This document shows, in pieces, positions 41,221 through 49,459 of a stretch of 64,000 nucleotides of DNA. The notes beneath the pieces are model-generated. The model worked only from the letters and a program-made list of their open reading frames with translations, made no database searches and had not been told where the DNA came from. Where the stretch lies: assembly GCA_963977525.1 (NCBI GenBank), contig CAXBPC010000023.1, positions 1 to 64,000 of the forward strand, in the 5' to 3' direction. The position numbers and the translations under genes were made by a program. This DNA comes from Ancylomarina sp963977525. Lineage in GTDB: Bacteria > Bacteroidota > Bacteroidia > Bacteroidales > Marinifilaceae. Each line of letters begins with the position of its first letter. Position 1 is the stretch's first letter.

Positions 41221-42303
41221 ATGAAAAAAATGAAAATTTCAAGAATGATGGTGCTTGCATTACTTCTTTCTGTAAGCATGTTTGCTTGTAAGGATGGAAA
41301 GAATGTAGTTAAGCAAGAACTTATTCAACCTGTAAAGGTGTTTAAGGTAGATACGGAGCCGTCAAATCTTTCAAAAAAAGTTTTTACAGGTGTTGTGAAA
41401 GAATCAAGAGAAGTCAAATTGGCTTTTCAAATTCCTGGTCCATTAGTAAAACTGAATGTTAATGAAGGTCAGTTTGTTAAAAAAGGAGGTGTAGTTGCTA
41501 TGCTTGATGAGCGTGATTATCAAGTTCAATTGGCATCGGCTAATGCGAATTATGAAAATGCAAAATTGCAGGCTGAAAGGTATGCAGCTTTATTTGAAAA
41601 GAGAAGCACCTCAAAAAGTGTTTATGATCAAATGCAAGCGGCATATAAGTTAGCAAAGGCTCAAAAGGAAGCAGCTGAAAATGCATTGAATGATACTGAA
41701 ATAAGAGCTCCTTTTTCGGGTTATGTACAATCTATGTTTGTTGAGAATTTTGAGAAGATTGGAGCAGGACAACCTATTATTTCATTACTTGATTTAAGTA
41801 ATTTGGAATTGGCAGTTGCTCTTAGTGAGAATGATTTCCTACAAAATAAGCTTTTTACAAAGTTTCAATGTCAATTTGAACATTTTCCAAACACAATCTT
41901 TGATTTAAAACTGATTGATATTGAGAAAAAGCCCAATGGCGATAATTTCTATAAAATGAGATTAGACATTAATACCAAGAAGCTACAAATTGTTCCTGGA
42001 ATGGTTGCTAGCGTTAGTACTTATTTAAAAACTGAGGGGATTGGTATGCAAAAAGTGCCAGCGGGATCTGTTTTTAGTAAAAAAGGTAAATCTTACGTTT
42101 GGAAATTTAATCCAAAAAAGAAATGTGTTGAGCGCAAAGAAGTAAAGCTTAAAAGTTTCGATTCAAATGGCATGATATCTATTGAGAACGGTGTTTCAAA
42201 TGGTGACTTTATTGTTTCTGCAGGCGTTCACAATCTTAGAGAAGGACAGAAAGTGAAAATGCTTAGCAAGAAAACCAATTCGAATATAGGAGGTCAGCTA
42301 TGA
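41221..42303 (+). CDS. RND efflux periplasmic adaptor, lipoprotein, 360 aa
   Basis: Membrane fusion protein linking the inner-membrane pump to the outer-membrane channel. A signal peptide is followed by the lipobox MFAC (Cys23). The lipoyl/biotinyl hairpin is LAFQIPGPLVKLNVNEGQFV then KKGGVVAMLDERDYQVQL. A helical hairpin (about 105-155) and GAGQPIISLLDLSNLELAVA with the beta-barrel follow. Normal length for HlyD/AcrA-type adaptors. The stop overlaps the pump gene by 4 bp (ATGA), so translation is coupled. Confidence 0.92.
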   Translation: MKKMKISRMMVLALLLSVSMFACKDGKNVVKQELIQPVKVFKVDTEPSNLSKKVFTGVVKESREVKLAFQIPGPLVKLNVNEGQFVKKGGVVAMLDERDYQVQLASANANYENAKLQAERYAALFEKRSTSKSVYDQMQAAYKLAKAQKEAAENALNDTEIRAPFSGYVQSMFVENFEKIGAGQPIISLLDLSNLELAVALSENDFLQNKLFTKFQCQFEHFPNTIFDLKLIDIEKKPNGDNFYKMRLDINTKKLQIVPGMVASVSTYLKTEGIGMQKVPAGSVFSKKGKSYVWKFNPKKKCVERKEVKLKSFDSNGMISIENGVSNGDFIVSAGVHNLREGQKVKMLSKKTNSNIGGQL

Positions 42304-45300
42304 ATATTACAGAGGCTATTTTAAAACAGCGCAAGGTGCTGTTGGTAGCACTCATAGCCATAGCGATTGGAGGCGTATTTTCCTTCACTAAAATGAGTAA
42401 GCTTGAAGATGCTGAAATTACAGTGAAATCAGCTTTGGTAATTACTCGATATCCAGGTGCTTCTCAGCACGAAGTCGAATTGCGTGTTACCGATGTGCTT
42501 GAAACGGCTATACAGTCAATGGATAATATAGATTGTATAGAGTCTCGTTCAATGGCTGGGTACTCAGAAATTACGGTGAAACTTTCAAGTTCGTTGGTTA
42601 CTTCAAAGCTTCCACAGGTTTGGGATCTTCTGCGTAGAAAAGTAGGCGATACTCAGGTTTATTTGCCACAAGGCGCATCTAAGTCGATGGTTTTCGATGA
42701 TTATGGAGATGTGTATGGTATTTTCTTAGCATTGAGTGGAGATGGTTTTTCAAGTGAAGAAATACAAGACTATGCACGTTATATAAAAAGAGAAGTTCTG
42801 TTGGTTGATGGGGTAAAACGTATCAATTTGTATGGCGAACAGAGAACTTGTGTTAATATTGAATTATCGCAGGAGAAGATGGCATTTCTTGGCGTTCATC
42901 CTTATAAAGTGGTTGAATTGCTTAATAATCAAAACAAGGTTATTGATCCAGGAAGTCTAAAAGTGGGATCAGAACGAGTTCGTATTGCATCGGATGGCAG
43001 TTTTCATCAGTTAGATGATCTGAAAAATCTGTTAGTATCAGGGATTGGTTCCAACTCTGTTTATCTGAAAGACATTGCTTCTATTAAAAAAGGAATTGTT
43101 GAACCTTTTTCAAATAAGTTAAAATACAATCAAACACCTGCAATTGGTGTGTCTGTTGCAATGGAAAGTGGCGGAAATGTGATTGAACTTGGTGAACGTA
43201 TTCAAAAAAGAATAGATGAGCTGAAGTCAAACCTACCTGTAGGTATCAATGTTAATAAGGTGTTTTATCAGCCTGAACGAGTAAGTGTTGCTATTGATGA
43301 TTTCATGTTCAACTTGGTTGCATCTGTTTTGATAGTTGTGATTGTTCTTCTGTTTGCAATGGGATTCCGAACAGGTTTACTTATTGGTAGTGGTTTGGTT
43401 TTTACCATTTTAGCAACATTTATCGTGATGCTTACAATGGATATTGCTCTACAACGTGTTAGTCTTGCATCTATTATCATCGCTATGGGTATGCTCGTTG
43501 ATAATGCTATTGTAATAGCAGATGGTATTCTCATCGATTTCAAAAGAGGGGTTAAGAGAAAGGAAGCTTTGGTTAGAACTACTAATCAAACAGCTATGCC
43601 TTTACTAGGGGCAACCTTAGTTGCAATTTTAGCTTTCTTACCTATTTATTTATCTCCAGACAGTACAGGTGAATTTTGTTCAAGTTTGTTTATTGTTATT
43701 GCTATTTCTTTGTTTTTGAGTTGGTTATTAGCGCTAAGTCAAACACCCTATTTTTGTGACTTATTTTTAAAAGGTAAAAAATACTCCAAGTCAGAGGACG
43801 GAAATTCAGATCCATATTCAGGTAAGTTTTATCAGTTGTTCCGATCATTTATAAAGTATGCACTACATCACAAAATAGCCATTATTGTAATTACAATTGG
43901 ACTTTTTGTTTCGTCGATATTTGCATTTTCAAATGTGAAACAGCTTTTCATGCCAAACTTAGCCTACAATCAGTTTATAGTAGAATATTTCCTTCCTGAT
44001 GGTAGTGATATTACAAATGTAGAGACAGAGCTTGCAGATTTGGAAGCTTATTTGTTGAAACAGGAAGACGTTCTTAATGTAACGACAAGCTTGGGTGCAA
44101 CACCTGCTAGATATACATTGGTTCGTCCTTTTACGAATAACCACTCTAATTATGGAGAGTTAATCGTTGATACCAAAGACTATGAAGGAACAAAGCGCTT
44201 TGGTAAGGAACTACAAGAATATATAAATGAACATTATTCTTGGGCAAGATGTCGTGTGAGATATTACTCTCCAATATTTTCGGAGTATATGATCGAGGGA
44301 AAATTTTCAGGCCCAGATCCTGAAGTATTGAGAGATTTGGCCGATCAAGCACAGAAGGTTATGGAAGCTGAACCAACAGCTGTAAAGGCAACTAATAATT
44401 GGAAGAACAAAGTTAAGGTCTGGAATCCACTATTTTCTCAAGCTAAGGCAAGGAAAGCAAACATTACCCGTTCTGATGTGTCGAATGCATTGGCATGTGC
44501 TACAACTGGTTTGCCAATTGGTTTGTTTCATCAAGATGATGATATGTTGCCAATCATTTTAAAAACTAGAGTTGATGAGAATAAGTATGTTGAAGCACTA
44601 GAGAATACACCAGTTTGGGGTAACAACCGACATAGTATTCCACTGCGTCAAGTCGTTTCAGATATTGATATTCAATTTGAAAACCCTAGCATTAAGCGTT
44701 ACGATCGTAGAAGAGCCATTAAGGTACAATGTGATCCTGCCGCTGGTTATAATGCTCCTGATGTTTTTGTGAAGTTGCAAGCTGATATCGAAGCGATACA
44801 ATTACCTGAAGGCTACGATTTTGAATGGTTAGGAGAACATAAGAACAGTATGGATGCAAAGGATAATATGGGTAAGTTTTTACCTCTAGCTTTCTTCTTC
44901 ATGATCTTTATTATTCTTTTGTTATTCAATAATTTTAGACAACCTATGATTATTATAAGTGTTATACCTCTAGCCTTTATTGGAGTGAGTTATGGCTTGT
45001 TGTTAACAGGAAAAGCATTCGGTTTTATGGCTATCCTTGGAACTCTTGGACTTATAGGTATGATGATTAAAAATGCAATTGTCCTCTTGGATCAAATTAA
45101 TATTGAAATAGGCTCAGGTAAGGATATAGCACATGCTATAATCGATTCTACGGTTTCAAGAATACGTCCAGTTATTATGGCTTCTTTCACAACTATTTTT
45201 GGTATGATTCCATTAGTTCCAGATGAGCTATTTGGAGGAATGGCAGTTGCTATCATGTTTGGTTTATTAATTGGTTCGGTTATTACGCTAATAGTTGTTC

Positions 45301-45356
45301 CTGTGCTTTACGCACTGTTTTATAAGGTGCCAACTAAAAATGTCATGAACTTATAA
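42300..45356 (+). CDS. RND efflux pump (AcrB/HAE-type), 1018 aa
   Basis: Proton-driven inner-membrane pump. It has the standard twelve-helix plan with two large periplasmic domains. N-terminal KMSKLEDAEITVKSALVITR precedes the first porter domain. The TM4 proton-relay motif is SIIIAMGMLVDNAIVIADGI (two acidic residues in the membrane). The C-terminal half repeats the pattern, with GTLGLIGMMIKNAIVLLDQI near 925. The sequence resembles the general drug and organic-solute pumps rather than the metal-specific CusA group. It is transcribed with the adaptor and the outer-membrane factor. Confidence 0.92.
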   Translation: MNITEAILKQRKVLLVALIAIAIGGVFSFTKMSKLEDAEITVKSALVITRYPGASQHEVELRVTDVLETAIQSMDNIDCIESRSMAGYSEITVKLSSSLVTSKLPQVWDLLRRKVGDTQVYLPQGASKSMVFDDYGDVYGIFLALSGDGFSSEEIQDYARYIKREVLLVDGVKRINLYGEQRTCVNIELSQEKMAFLGVHPYKVVELLNNQNKVIDPGSLKVGSERVRIASDGSFHQLDDLKNLLVSGIGSNSVYLKDIASIKKGIVEPFSNKLKYNQTPAIGVSVAMESGGNVIELGERIQKRIDELKSNLPVGINVNKVFYQPERVSVAIDDFMFNLVASVLIVVIVLLFAMGFRTGLLIGSGLVFTILATFIVMLTMDIALQRVSLASIIIAMGMLVDNAIVIADGILIDFKRGVKRKEALVRTTNQTAMPLLGATLVAILAFLPIYLSPDSTGEFCSSLFIVIAISLFLSWLLALSQTPYFCDLFLKGKKYSKSEDGNSDPYSGKFYQLFRSFIKYALHHKIAIIVITIGLFVSSIFAFSNVKQLFMPNLAYNQFIVEYFLPDGSDITNVETELADLEAYLLKQEDVLNVTTSLGATPARYTLVRPFTNNHSNYGELIVDTKDYEGTKRFGKELQEYINEHYSWARCRVRYYSPIFSEYMIEGKFSGPDPEVLRDLADQAQKVMEAEPTAVKATNNWKNKVKVWNPLFSQAKARKANITRSDVSNALACATTGLPIGLFHQDDDMLPIILKTRVDENKYVEALENTPVWGNNRHSIPLRQVVSDIDIQFENPSIKRYDRRRAIKVQCDPAAGYNAPDVFVKLQADIEAIQLPEGYDFEWLGEHKNSMDAKDNMGKFLPLAFFFMIFIILLLFNNFRQPMIIISVIPLAFIGVSYGLLLTGKAFGFMAILGTLGLIGMMIKNAIVLLDQINIEIGSGKDIAHAIIDSTVSRIRPVIMASFTTIFGMIPLVPDELFGGMAVAIMFGLLIGSVITLIVVPVLYALFYKVPTKNVMNL

Positions 45357-45373
45357 TGATAATTAAGAGATCG

Positions 45374-46738
45374 ATGAAAAAGATATTTAGTTTAATACTC
45401 CTTAGCTTGATTGTAATGCAAGGTATAGGACAAGAAAAACTCTCGCTTAAGGAGAGTAGAACATTGGCACTCGAGTACAATCAAAAAATAAAGATTGCTG
45501 ATCAGATTATTGCTGAAAAACAGTCGAATGTGAAGTTTGCTTTTACTCATTTTTTACCAAATTTCTCAGCAGGTGGATCGTATAACTACTATCATGATAT
45601 TGATGATATCAACTTACCAGGAGGTTTCCTGAAAACGGCTAGTAGTTTAGCTGAAGCTCAGAAAGGTAGTTTTACTGGAACAAGTGATGTGTACGTGCTA
45701 GGTATAAATCTGGAGATGGGAAATATAGATTACCATTCGGCAAATTTGCAAGTAGCTCAGCCTATTTATATGGGAGGGAAAATCCGAACGGCTTATTCAA
45801 TGAGTAAGTTTGGAGCTGAAATCTCAATTTATAATAAGAAGCTTCAATCATCTGATGTATTATTGGAAACAGATCAAGCTTATTGGAACTTAGTTTCAGT
45901 AAAAGAAAAGGTAGCATTGGCGAAAAAATATGTTGCGATGCTTTCAGCCTTGGTTCAAGATTTGCAGAATGCTTTCGATTTGGAAATAACAACTAAGAAT
46001 GAGCTGCTAAAAGCTCAGGTTCAATTGAATCAAGCTCGACTAGATCTATTCCGAATAGAGAATGGCTATGTCCTGTCGCAGATGGTTTTGTGCCAAGTTA
46101 TCGGTAGAGATTTGATGAGTAATGTGATTGCTACCGATACTAGTATTCAAGTCAATAAAAATGCTATTCAGGCTGATTATATGCAGAAAGCTTTGCAGAA
46201 TCGTCCAGAGCTATTGATGCAATCTAAACAAGTTGAAATATCTAAGGAACAGGTGAAGTATGAAAGAGCTGAGTATTTGCCACAAATGGGTGTTGGAGCA
46301 TCATATTCTTACTATAGTAAGATAAATAGTATAATAAGCTCAACAAAAATATTGACTGTACAGGCTAATATTAGTATTCCAATTTTCCATTGGCAGGAGA
46401 GAAAGCACAAACTTGCCTCTGTTCGATTTAAAAGTAAACAAATAGAACTTGAGATGGATAGAATTGAAGACCTAGTTAGTCTTCAAGTTCAACAGTCATA
46501 TTTCAAATTACAAGAGGCTTTTCAGCAAATAGAATTAGCGAAAATTTCAATGGATCAAGCCAATGAGAATGTCGATTTGACAAAGAATAGTTTTTATGAA
46601 GGCTTAGCTAATACAAGAGAATTGCTCGACGCTCAAGCATTTTGGCAAAAGGCTCACAGCGAATTAATTGATTCAAAAATCAATTATAAGGTAAGCGAAA
46701 TCCAATTTATGAAATCAATAGGAGTTCTAGAGATATAA
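45374..46738 (+). CDS. TolC-family outer-membrane efflux factor, 454 aa
   Basis: A signal peptide (MKKIFSLILLSLIVMQGIG) and two TolC-type repeats of long helices and beta strands: LKESRTLALEYNQKIKIADQ near the start and LQNRPELLMQSKQVEISKEQ in the middle. It ends in ELIDSKINYKVSEIQFMKSI. An earlier ATG (45356) overlaps the pump stop codon, but the signal peptide fits the ATG at 45374. It forms the outer-membrane exit duct for the upstream pump and adaptor. A hairpin terminator follows. Confidence 0.92.
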   Translation: MKKIFSLILLSLIVMQGIGQEKLSLKESRTLALEYNQKIKIADQIIAEKQSNVKFAFTHFLPNFSAGGSYNYYHDIDDINLPGGFLKTASSLAEAQKGSFTGTSDVYVLGINLEMGNIDYHSANLQVAQPIYMGGKIRTAYSMSKFGAEISIYNKKLQSSDVLLETDQAYWNLVSVKEKVALAKKYVAMLSALVQDLQNAFDLEITTKNELLKAQVQLNQARLDLFRIENGYVLSQMVLCQVIGRDLMSNVIATDTSIQVNKNAIQADYMQKALQNRPELLMQSKQVEISKEQVKYERAEYLPQMGVGASYSYYSKINSIISSTKILTVQANISIPIFHWQERKHKLASVRFKSKQIELEMDRIEDLVSLQVQQSYFKLQEAFQQIELAKISMDQANENVDLTKNSFYEGLANTRELLDAQAFWQKAHSELIDSKINYKVSEIQFMKSIGVLEI

Positions 46739-46743
46739 TAAAG

Positions 46744-46814
46744 AACGTGGCCGAATCAATCTTCTAGAATGATTTAATTGATTGTGGTGATTCAATTAAG
46801 GGTTCGGTCGCGTT
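46744..46814 (+). terminator. Long-armed hairpin after the efflux operon
   Basis: AACGTGGCCGAA (46744-46755) pairs with TTCGGTCGCGTT (46803-46814) with one mismatch and one G-T pair, over a long inner loop containing TTTAATTGA and TCAATTAA segments that also pair. Confidence 0.55.
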
Positions 46815-47212
46815 TAATGTATTATGTGTTTTAAAGAGCTGTGTAATTCAGAATAACTAGGATATAGTACAGATGTTTGGTTGAATTGATATATTTTTTA
46901 TCAATATTAATATGAAATGTAGTCGTGAGGCTGCATTTTTTATTATTAAATAGATCTAGAGAAATTAGCTTGGCATATTCGAATTATATAAATTTGATAA
47001 TCAATTTTCTAGTTTACCATTACAATCTCTATAAATTCAAATTTGTGAGTCTTTAGATGTACAGGCTTAGAAGGTTTATGCCAGTTTGGTTGAATGTCTT
47101 TTTGATAGATATAATTAAGATGTGTTGAAGGGAAGATCTGTCTGATAATAAGGACTTCAAACAAGGGAGTAAATAACGCAGTACAATTTACAAGTCTTAA
47201 GTTTTCGAGCTC
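46815..47212. other. Intergenic stretch between the efflux operon and a pump relic
   Basis: About 400 nt with no intact gene. It may contain the decayed promoter region of the pump relic at 47213. Confidence 0.35.
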
Positions 47213-47293
47213 ATGTTAGAAAAAATCATTGATTTTAGCATTAAAAACAAGCTGATTGTTATCCTCTTTACACTATCTATACTGAAATTTTAG
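47213..47293 (+). pseudogene. Relic of a heavy-metal RND pump (CusA/CzcA type), N-terminal end
   Basis: The ATG at 47213 starts MLEKIIDFSIKNKLIVILFT followed by LSILKF and a stop at 47291-47293. This is the characteristic first membrane helix of CusA/CzcA heavy-metal pumps (M-L-x-K-I-I-x-F-S-I-x-x-K). Everything after it is gone, replaced by about 130 nt of non-matching sequence that ends in a terminator at 47424. Confidence 0.8.
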
Positions 47294-47423
47294 AAAAGAA
47301 AAACTTGGTTGAGGTTTTGGTTAAAGGTGTTTACAATATTTCTCTCGAATAAGTTGAAACTATTTTTGATGTTTCACTTCCCAATAAAGGCTATATCAGG
47401 ACCAGACAAAGAATGCTTTTAAA

Positions 47424-47455
47424 GAAGCTGCATCCATATGGGTGCAGCTTCTTTT
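47424..47455 (+). terminator. Intrinsic terminator
   Basis: GAAGCTGCA (47424-47432) pairs perfectly with TGCAGCTTC (47443-47451), then TTTTATTTG. It is the likely 3' end of the former metal-pump operon. Confidence 0.8.
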
Positions 47456-47576
47456 ATTTGATAAGGTCAATTGTTTAACCAATAAGGGACTTGTTTCTCT
47501 TTTATTATTGCTTGCTATCTCAAAAATTCATAAATTGGGTAGTCTGGTATAAATAAATCTTATAAAATGATCTAAA

Positions 47577-48011
47577 ATGAAATATGAAGTAGAAATTGAC
47601 ATCAACTTATCACGTAATAAAGTGATTGAGTTGTTTGACAATGCGGATAATATGAAACACTGGCAACCAGGCCTTATAAGCTTTGAACATTTAAGTGGAG
47701 AACCTGGTCAGGTAGGGGCTAAGTCTAAATTGAAATACCAAATGGGTAAGCGTGAGATTGAGATGATTGAAACGATAACAGTTAACAAATTACCCGATGA
47801 ATTCTCAGGAACCTACGAAGCTAAAGGTGTTTGGAATGAAGTTCAGAACTATTTTATTGAAGTAGATGAAAACGTAACCAAATGGAAGTCGGTGAATGAG
47901 TTTAAATGTGGAGGCTTTATGAAAGTGATGGCTTTTTTTATGCCTAGTATGTTTAAAAAGGAATCTTGTAAGTATTTAAAGAATTTTAAGGCATTTGCTG
48001 AATCTAAATAA
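47577..48011 (+). CDS. SRPBCC-fold (START/Bet v1-like) protein, 144 aa
   Basis: A single helix-grip domain: EVEIDINLSRNKVIELFDNA and DNMKHWQPGLISFEHLSGE near the start, a central sheet with IEMIETITVNKLPDEFSGTY, and a long C-terminal helix (PSMFKKESCKYLKNFKAFAE). Such proteins bind hydrophobic ligands in a cavity; the ligand is unknown. It starts a run of three closely spaced genes, with VOC and SDR genes following, so a small oxidoreductive pathway is possible. Confidence 0.8.
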   Translation: MKYEVEIDINLSRNKVIELFDNADNMKHWQPGLISFEHLSGEPGQVGAKSKLKYQMGKREIEMIETITVNKLPDEFSGTYEAKGVWNEVQNYFIEVDENVTKWKSVNEFKCGGFMKVMAFFMPSMFKKESCKYLKNFKAFAESK

Positions 48012-48028
48012 TCAAAACAATATATATT

Positions 48029-48460
48029 ATGACGACAATTAATACGTATTTAACCTTTAATGGTAATTGTGAAGAAGCATTCCTATTTTATAAATCAGTT
48101 TTTGGTGGAGAATACGCACACGTGGCTAAATTTTCGGAGATGCCTGAAAATCCTAATTGCCCTATTTCTAATGATGATATGAATAAAGTTATGCACGTAT
48201 CGTTACCCATAAGTAAGGAAACGGTTCTCATGGGGAGTGATACTGGCGGCGAATGGGCTAGCAAATTTAAAGCTGGAAATAATTTCTCTGTATCTATTGC
48301 TGCTGATAGTAAGGATGCGGCCGATAATTTCTTTACTAAACTTTCCAAAGAAGGGAAGGTGATTATGCCAATGGATAAAACTTTTTGGGGTTCATACTTT
48401 GGTATGTTTGTAGATAAGTTTGGCATTCAGTGGATGGTTGGCTTTGATGAGGCTCATTAA
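48029..48460 (+). CDS. VOC/PhnB-like glyoxalase-superfamily protein, 143 aa
   Basis: A two-module VOC fold in the PhnB/DUF1428-like style: TTINTYLTFNGNCEEAFLFY then KSVFGGEY near the start, VMHVSLPISKETVLMGSDTG in the middle, and FWGSYFGMFVDKFGIQWMVG near the end. A metal site is possible but the His/Glu set is incomplete, as in many PhnB-like members. Substrate unknown. It starts 17 bp after the SRPBCC gene. Confidence 0.85.
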   Translation: MTTINTYLTFNGNCEEAFLFYKSVFGGEYAHVAKFSEMPENPNCPISNDDMNKVMHVSLPISKETVLMGSDTGGEWASKFKAGNNFSVSIAADSKDAADNFFTKLSKEGKVIMPMDKTFWGSYFGMFVDKFGIQWMVGFDEAH

Positions 48461-48489
48461 TATTATTTAGCCATAAAAATAAGTTCCTT

Positions 48490-49227
48490 ATGAAAAAAAT
48501 GAAAATTGAAGGAAAGATTGCTTTTGTAAGTGGTTCGAATAGAGGAATCGGAAAAGCAGTTACTATTGCCCTATTAGAACATGGGGCCAAGAAAGTTTAT
48601 GCTGGAGCAAGAGATATCACAACTTTAAATAGCCTTAAGTCATGCTATGGAAATCGGCTGATTCCTGTGGAATTAGATGTGACTAATGATGAATCAATTG
48701 CCAATGCGGCTAATCTAGCCACAGATGTAGAAATCCTCATTAATAATGCGGGGGTTTTTTCAATAGGAAATTTCATTAATGGAAATCTTCTCGAGAGTCT
48801 TCAAATCAATTTCGATGTGAATGTTTTGGGATTAGTAAAACTGACCAGTGCATTTCTGGAGACTTTAAAGAAACAAGAGTCTGCTGCTATCGCAAGTGTT
48901 TCATCCATTATCGGTTTGGCAAGTATGCCTATGGGTTTGACTTATTGTGCATCAAAAGCTGCCGTTCATAGTATCATTCAAGGCTTAAGAGGCGAGTTAA
49001 AGGAGTCGAATGTTTTAGTGGCTGGTGTTTATCCTGGACCTATAGATACTGAAATGGCAAAGGATTTAGATATGACGAAAGATAGTCCTGAAAATGTTGC
49101 CGAGAATATCATAAAGGGCTTGAAAGATGGTCTTGAGGATATATTCCCTGATATGATGTCGAGCGAGGTTGGTAAAGCCTATTTTGAATCTCCCAAAGCC
49201 GTTGAAAAGCAATTTTCTGGTTTCTAA
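48490..49227 (+). CDS. Short-chain dehydrogenase/reductase, 245 aa
   Basis: A classical SDR with the nucleotide-binding GSNRGIGKA near residue 15 and the NNAG motif near 87. The active-site Ser lies in VSSIIG near 139 and the catalytic YCASK (Tyr155, Lys159) follows. Acidic residues after the second strand suggest NAD or NADP use, but this is not certain. It closes the three-gene SRPBCC-VOC-SDR run and ends in a terminator at 49280. The likely reaction is reduction of a small carbonyl or oxidation of an alcohol. Confidence 0.9.
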   Translation: MKKMKIEGKIAFVSGSNRGIGKAVTIALLEHGAKKVYAGARDITTLNSLKSCYGNRLIPVELDVTNDESIANAANLATDVEILINNAGVFSIGNFINGNLLESLQINFDVNVLGLVKLTSAFLETLKKQESAAIASVSSIIGLASMPMGLTYCASKAAVHSIIQGLRGELKESNVLVAGVYPGPIDTEMAKDLDMTKDSPENVAENIIKGLKDGLEDIFPDMMSSEVGKAYFESPKAVEKQFSGF

Positions 49228-49279
49228 TTATTAAAGATACAATGCTCTAAAAAATAACCTTAAAATATTATTTAAATCG

Positions 49280-49309
49280 AAAGGTGTAGTCTTAAGGCTA
49301 TACCTTTTC
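49280..49309 (+). terminator. Intrinsic terminator
   Basis: AAAGGTGTAG (49280-49289) pairs with CTATACCTTT (49298-49307), one G-T pair, then TCTTAT. Confidence 0.65.
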
Positions 49310-49459
49310 TTATGCAGTTTTATCTTGAAATCAGTATTAGCTTCTGTTATTATGACATGTAGTTTGCCTTTGTGTCTGCCAGAATGGCTTAGTTTTGAAA
49401 GAGGTATGAGATTTGATTGGTTATTTGTCGAATAATATTTAACACAAAATAATTAGACT

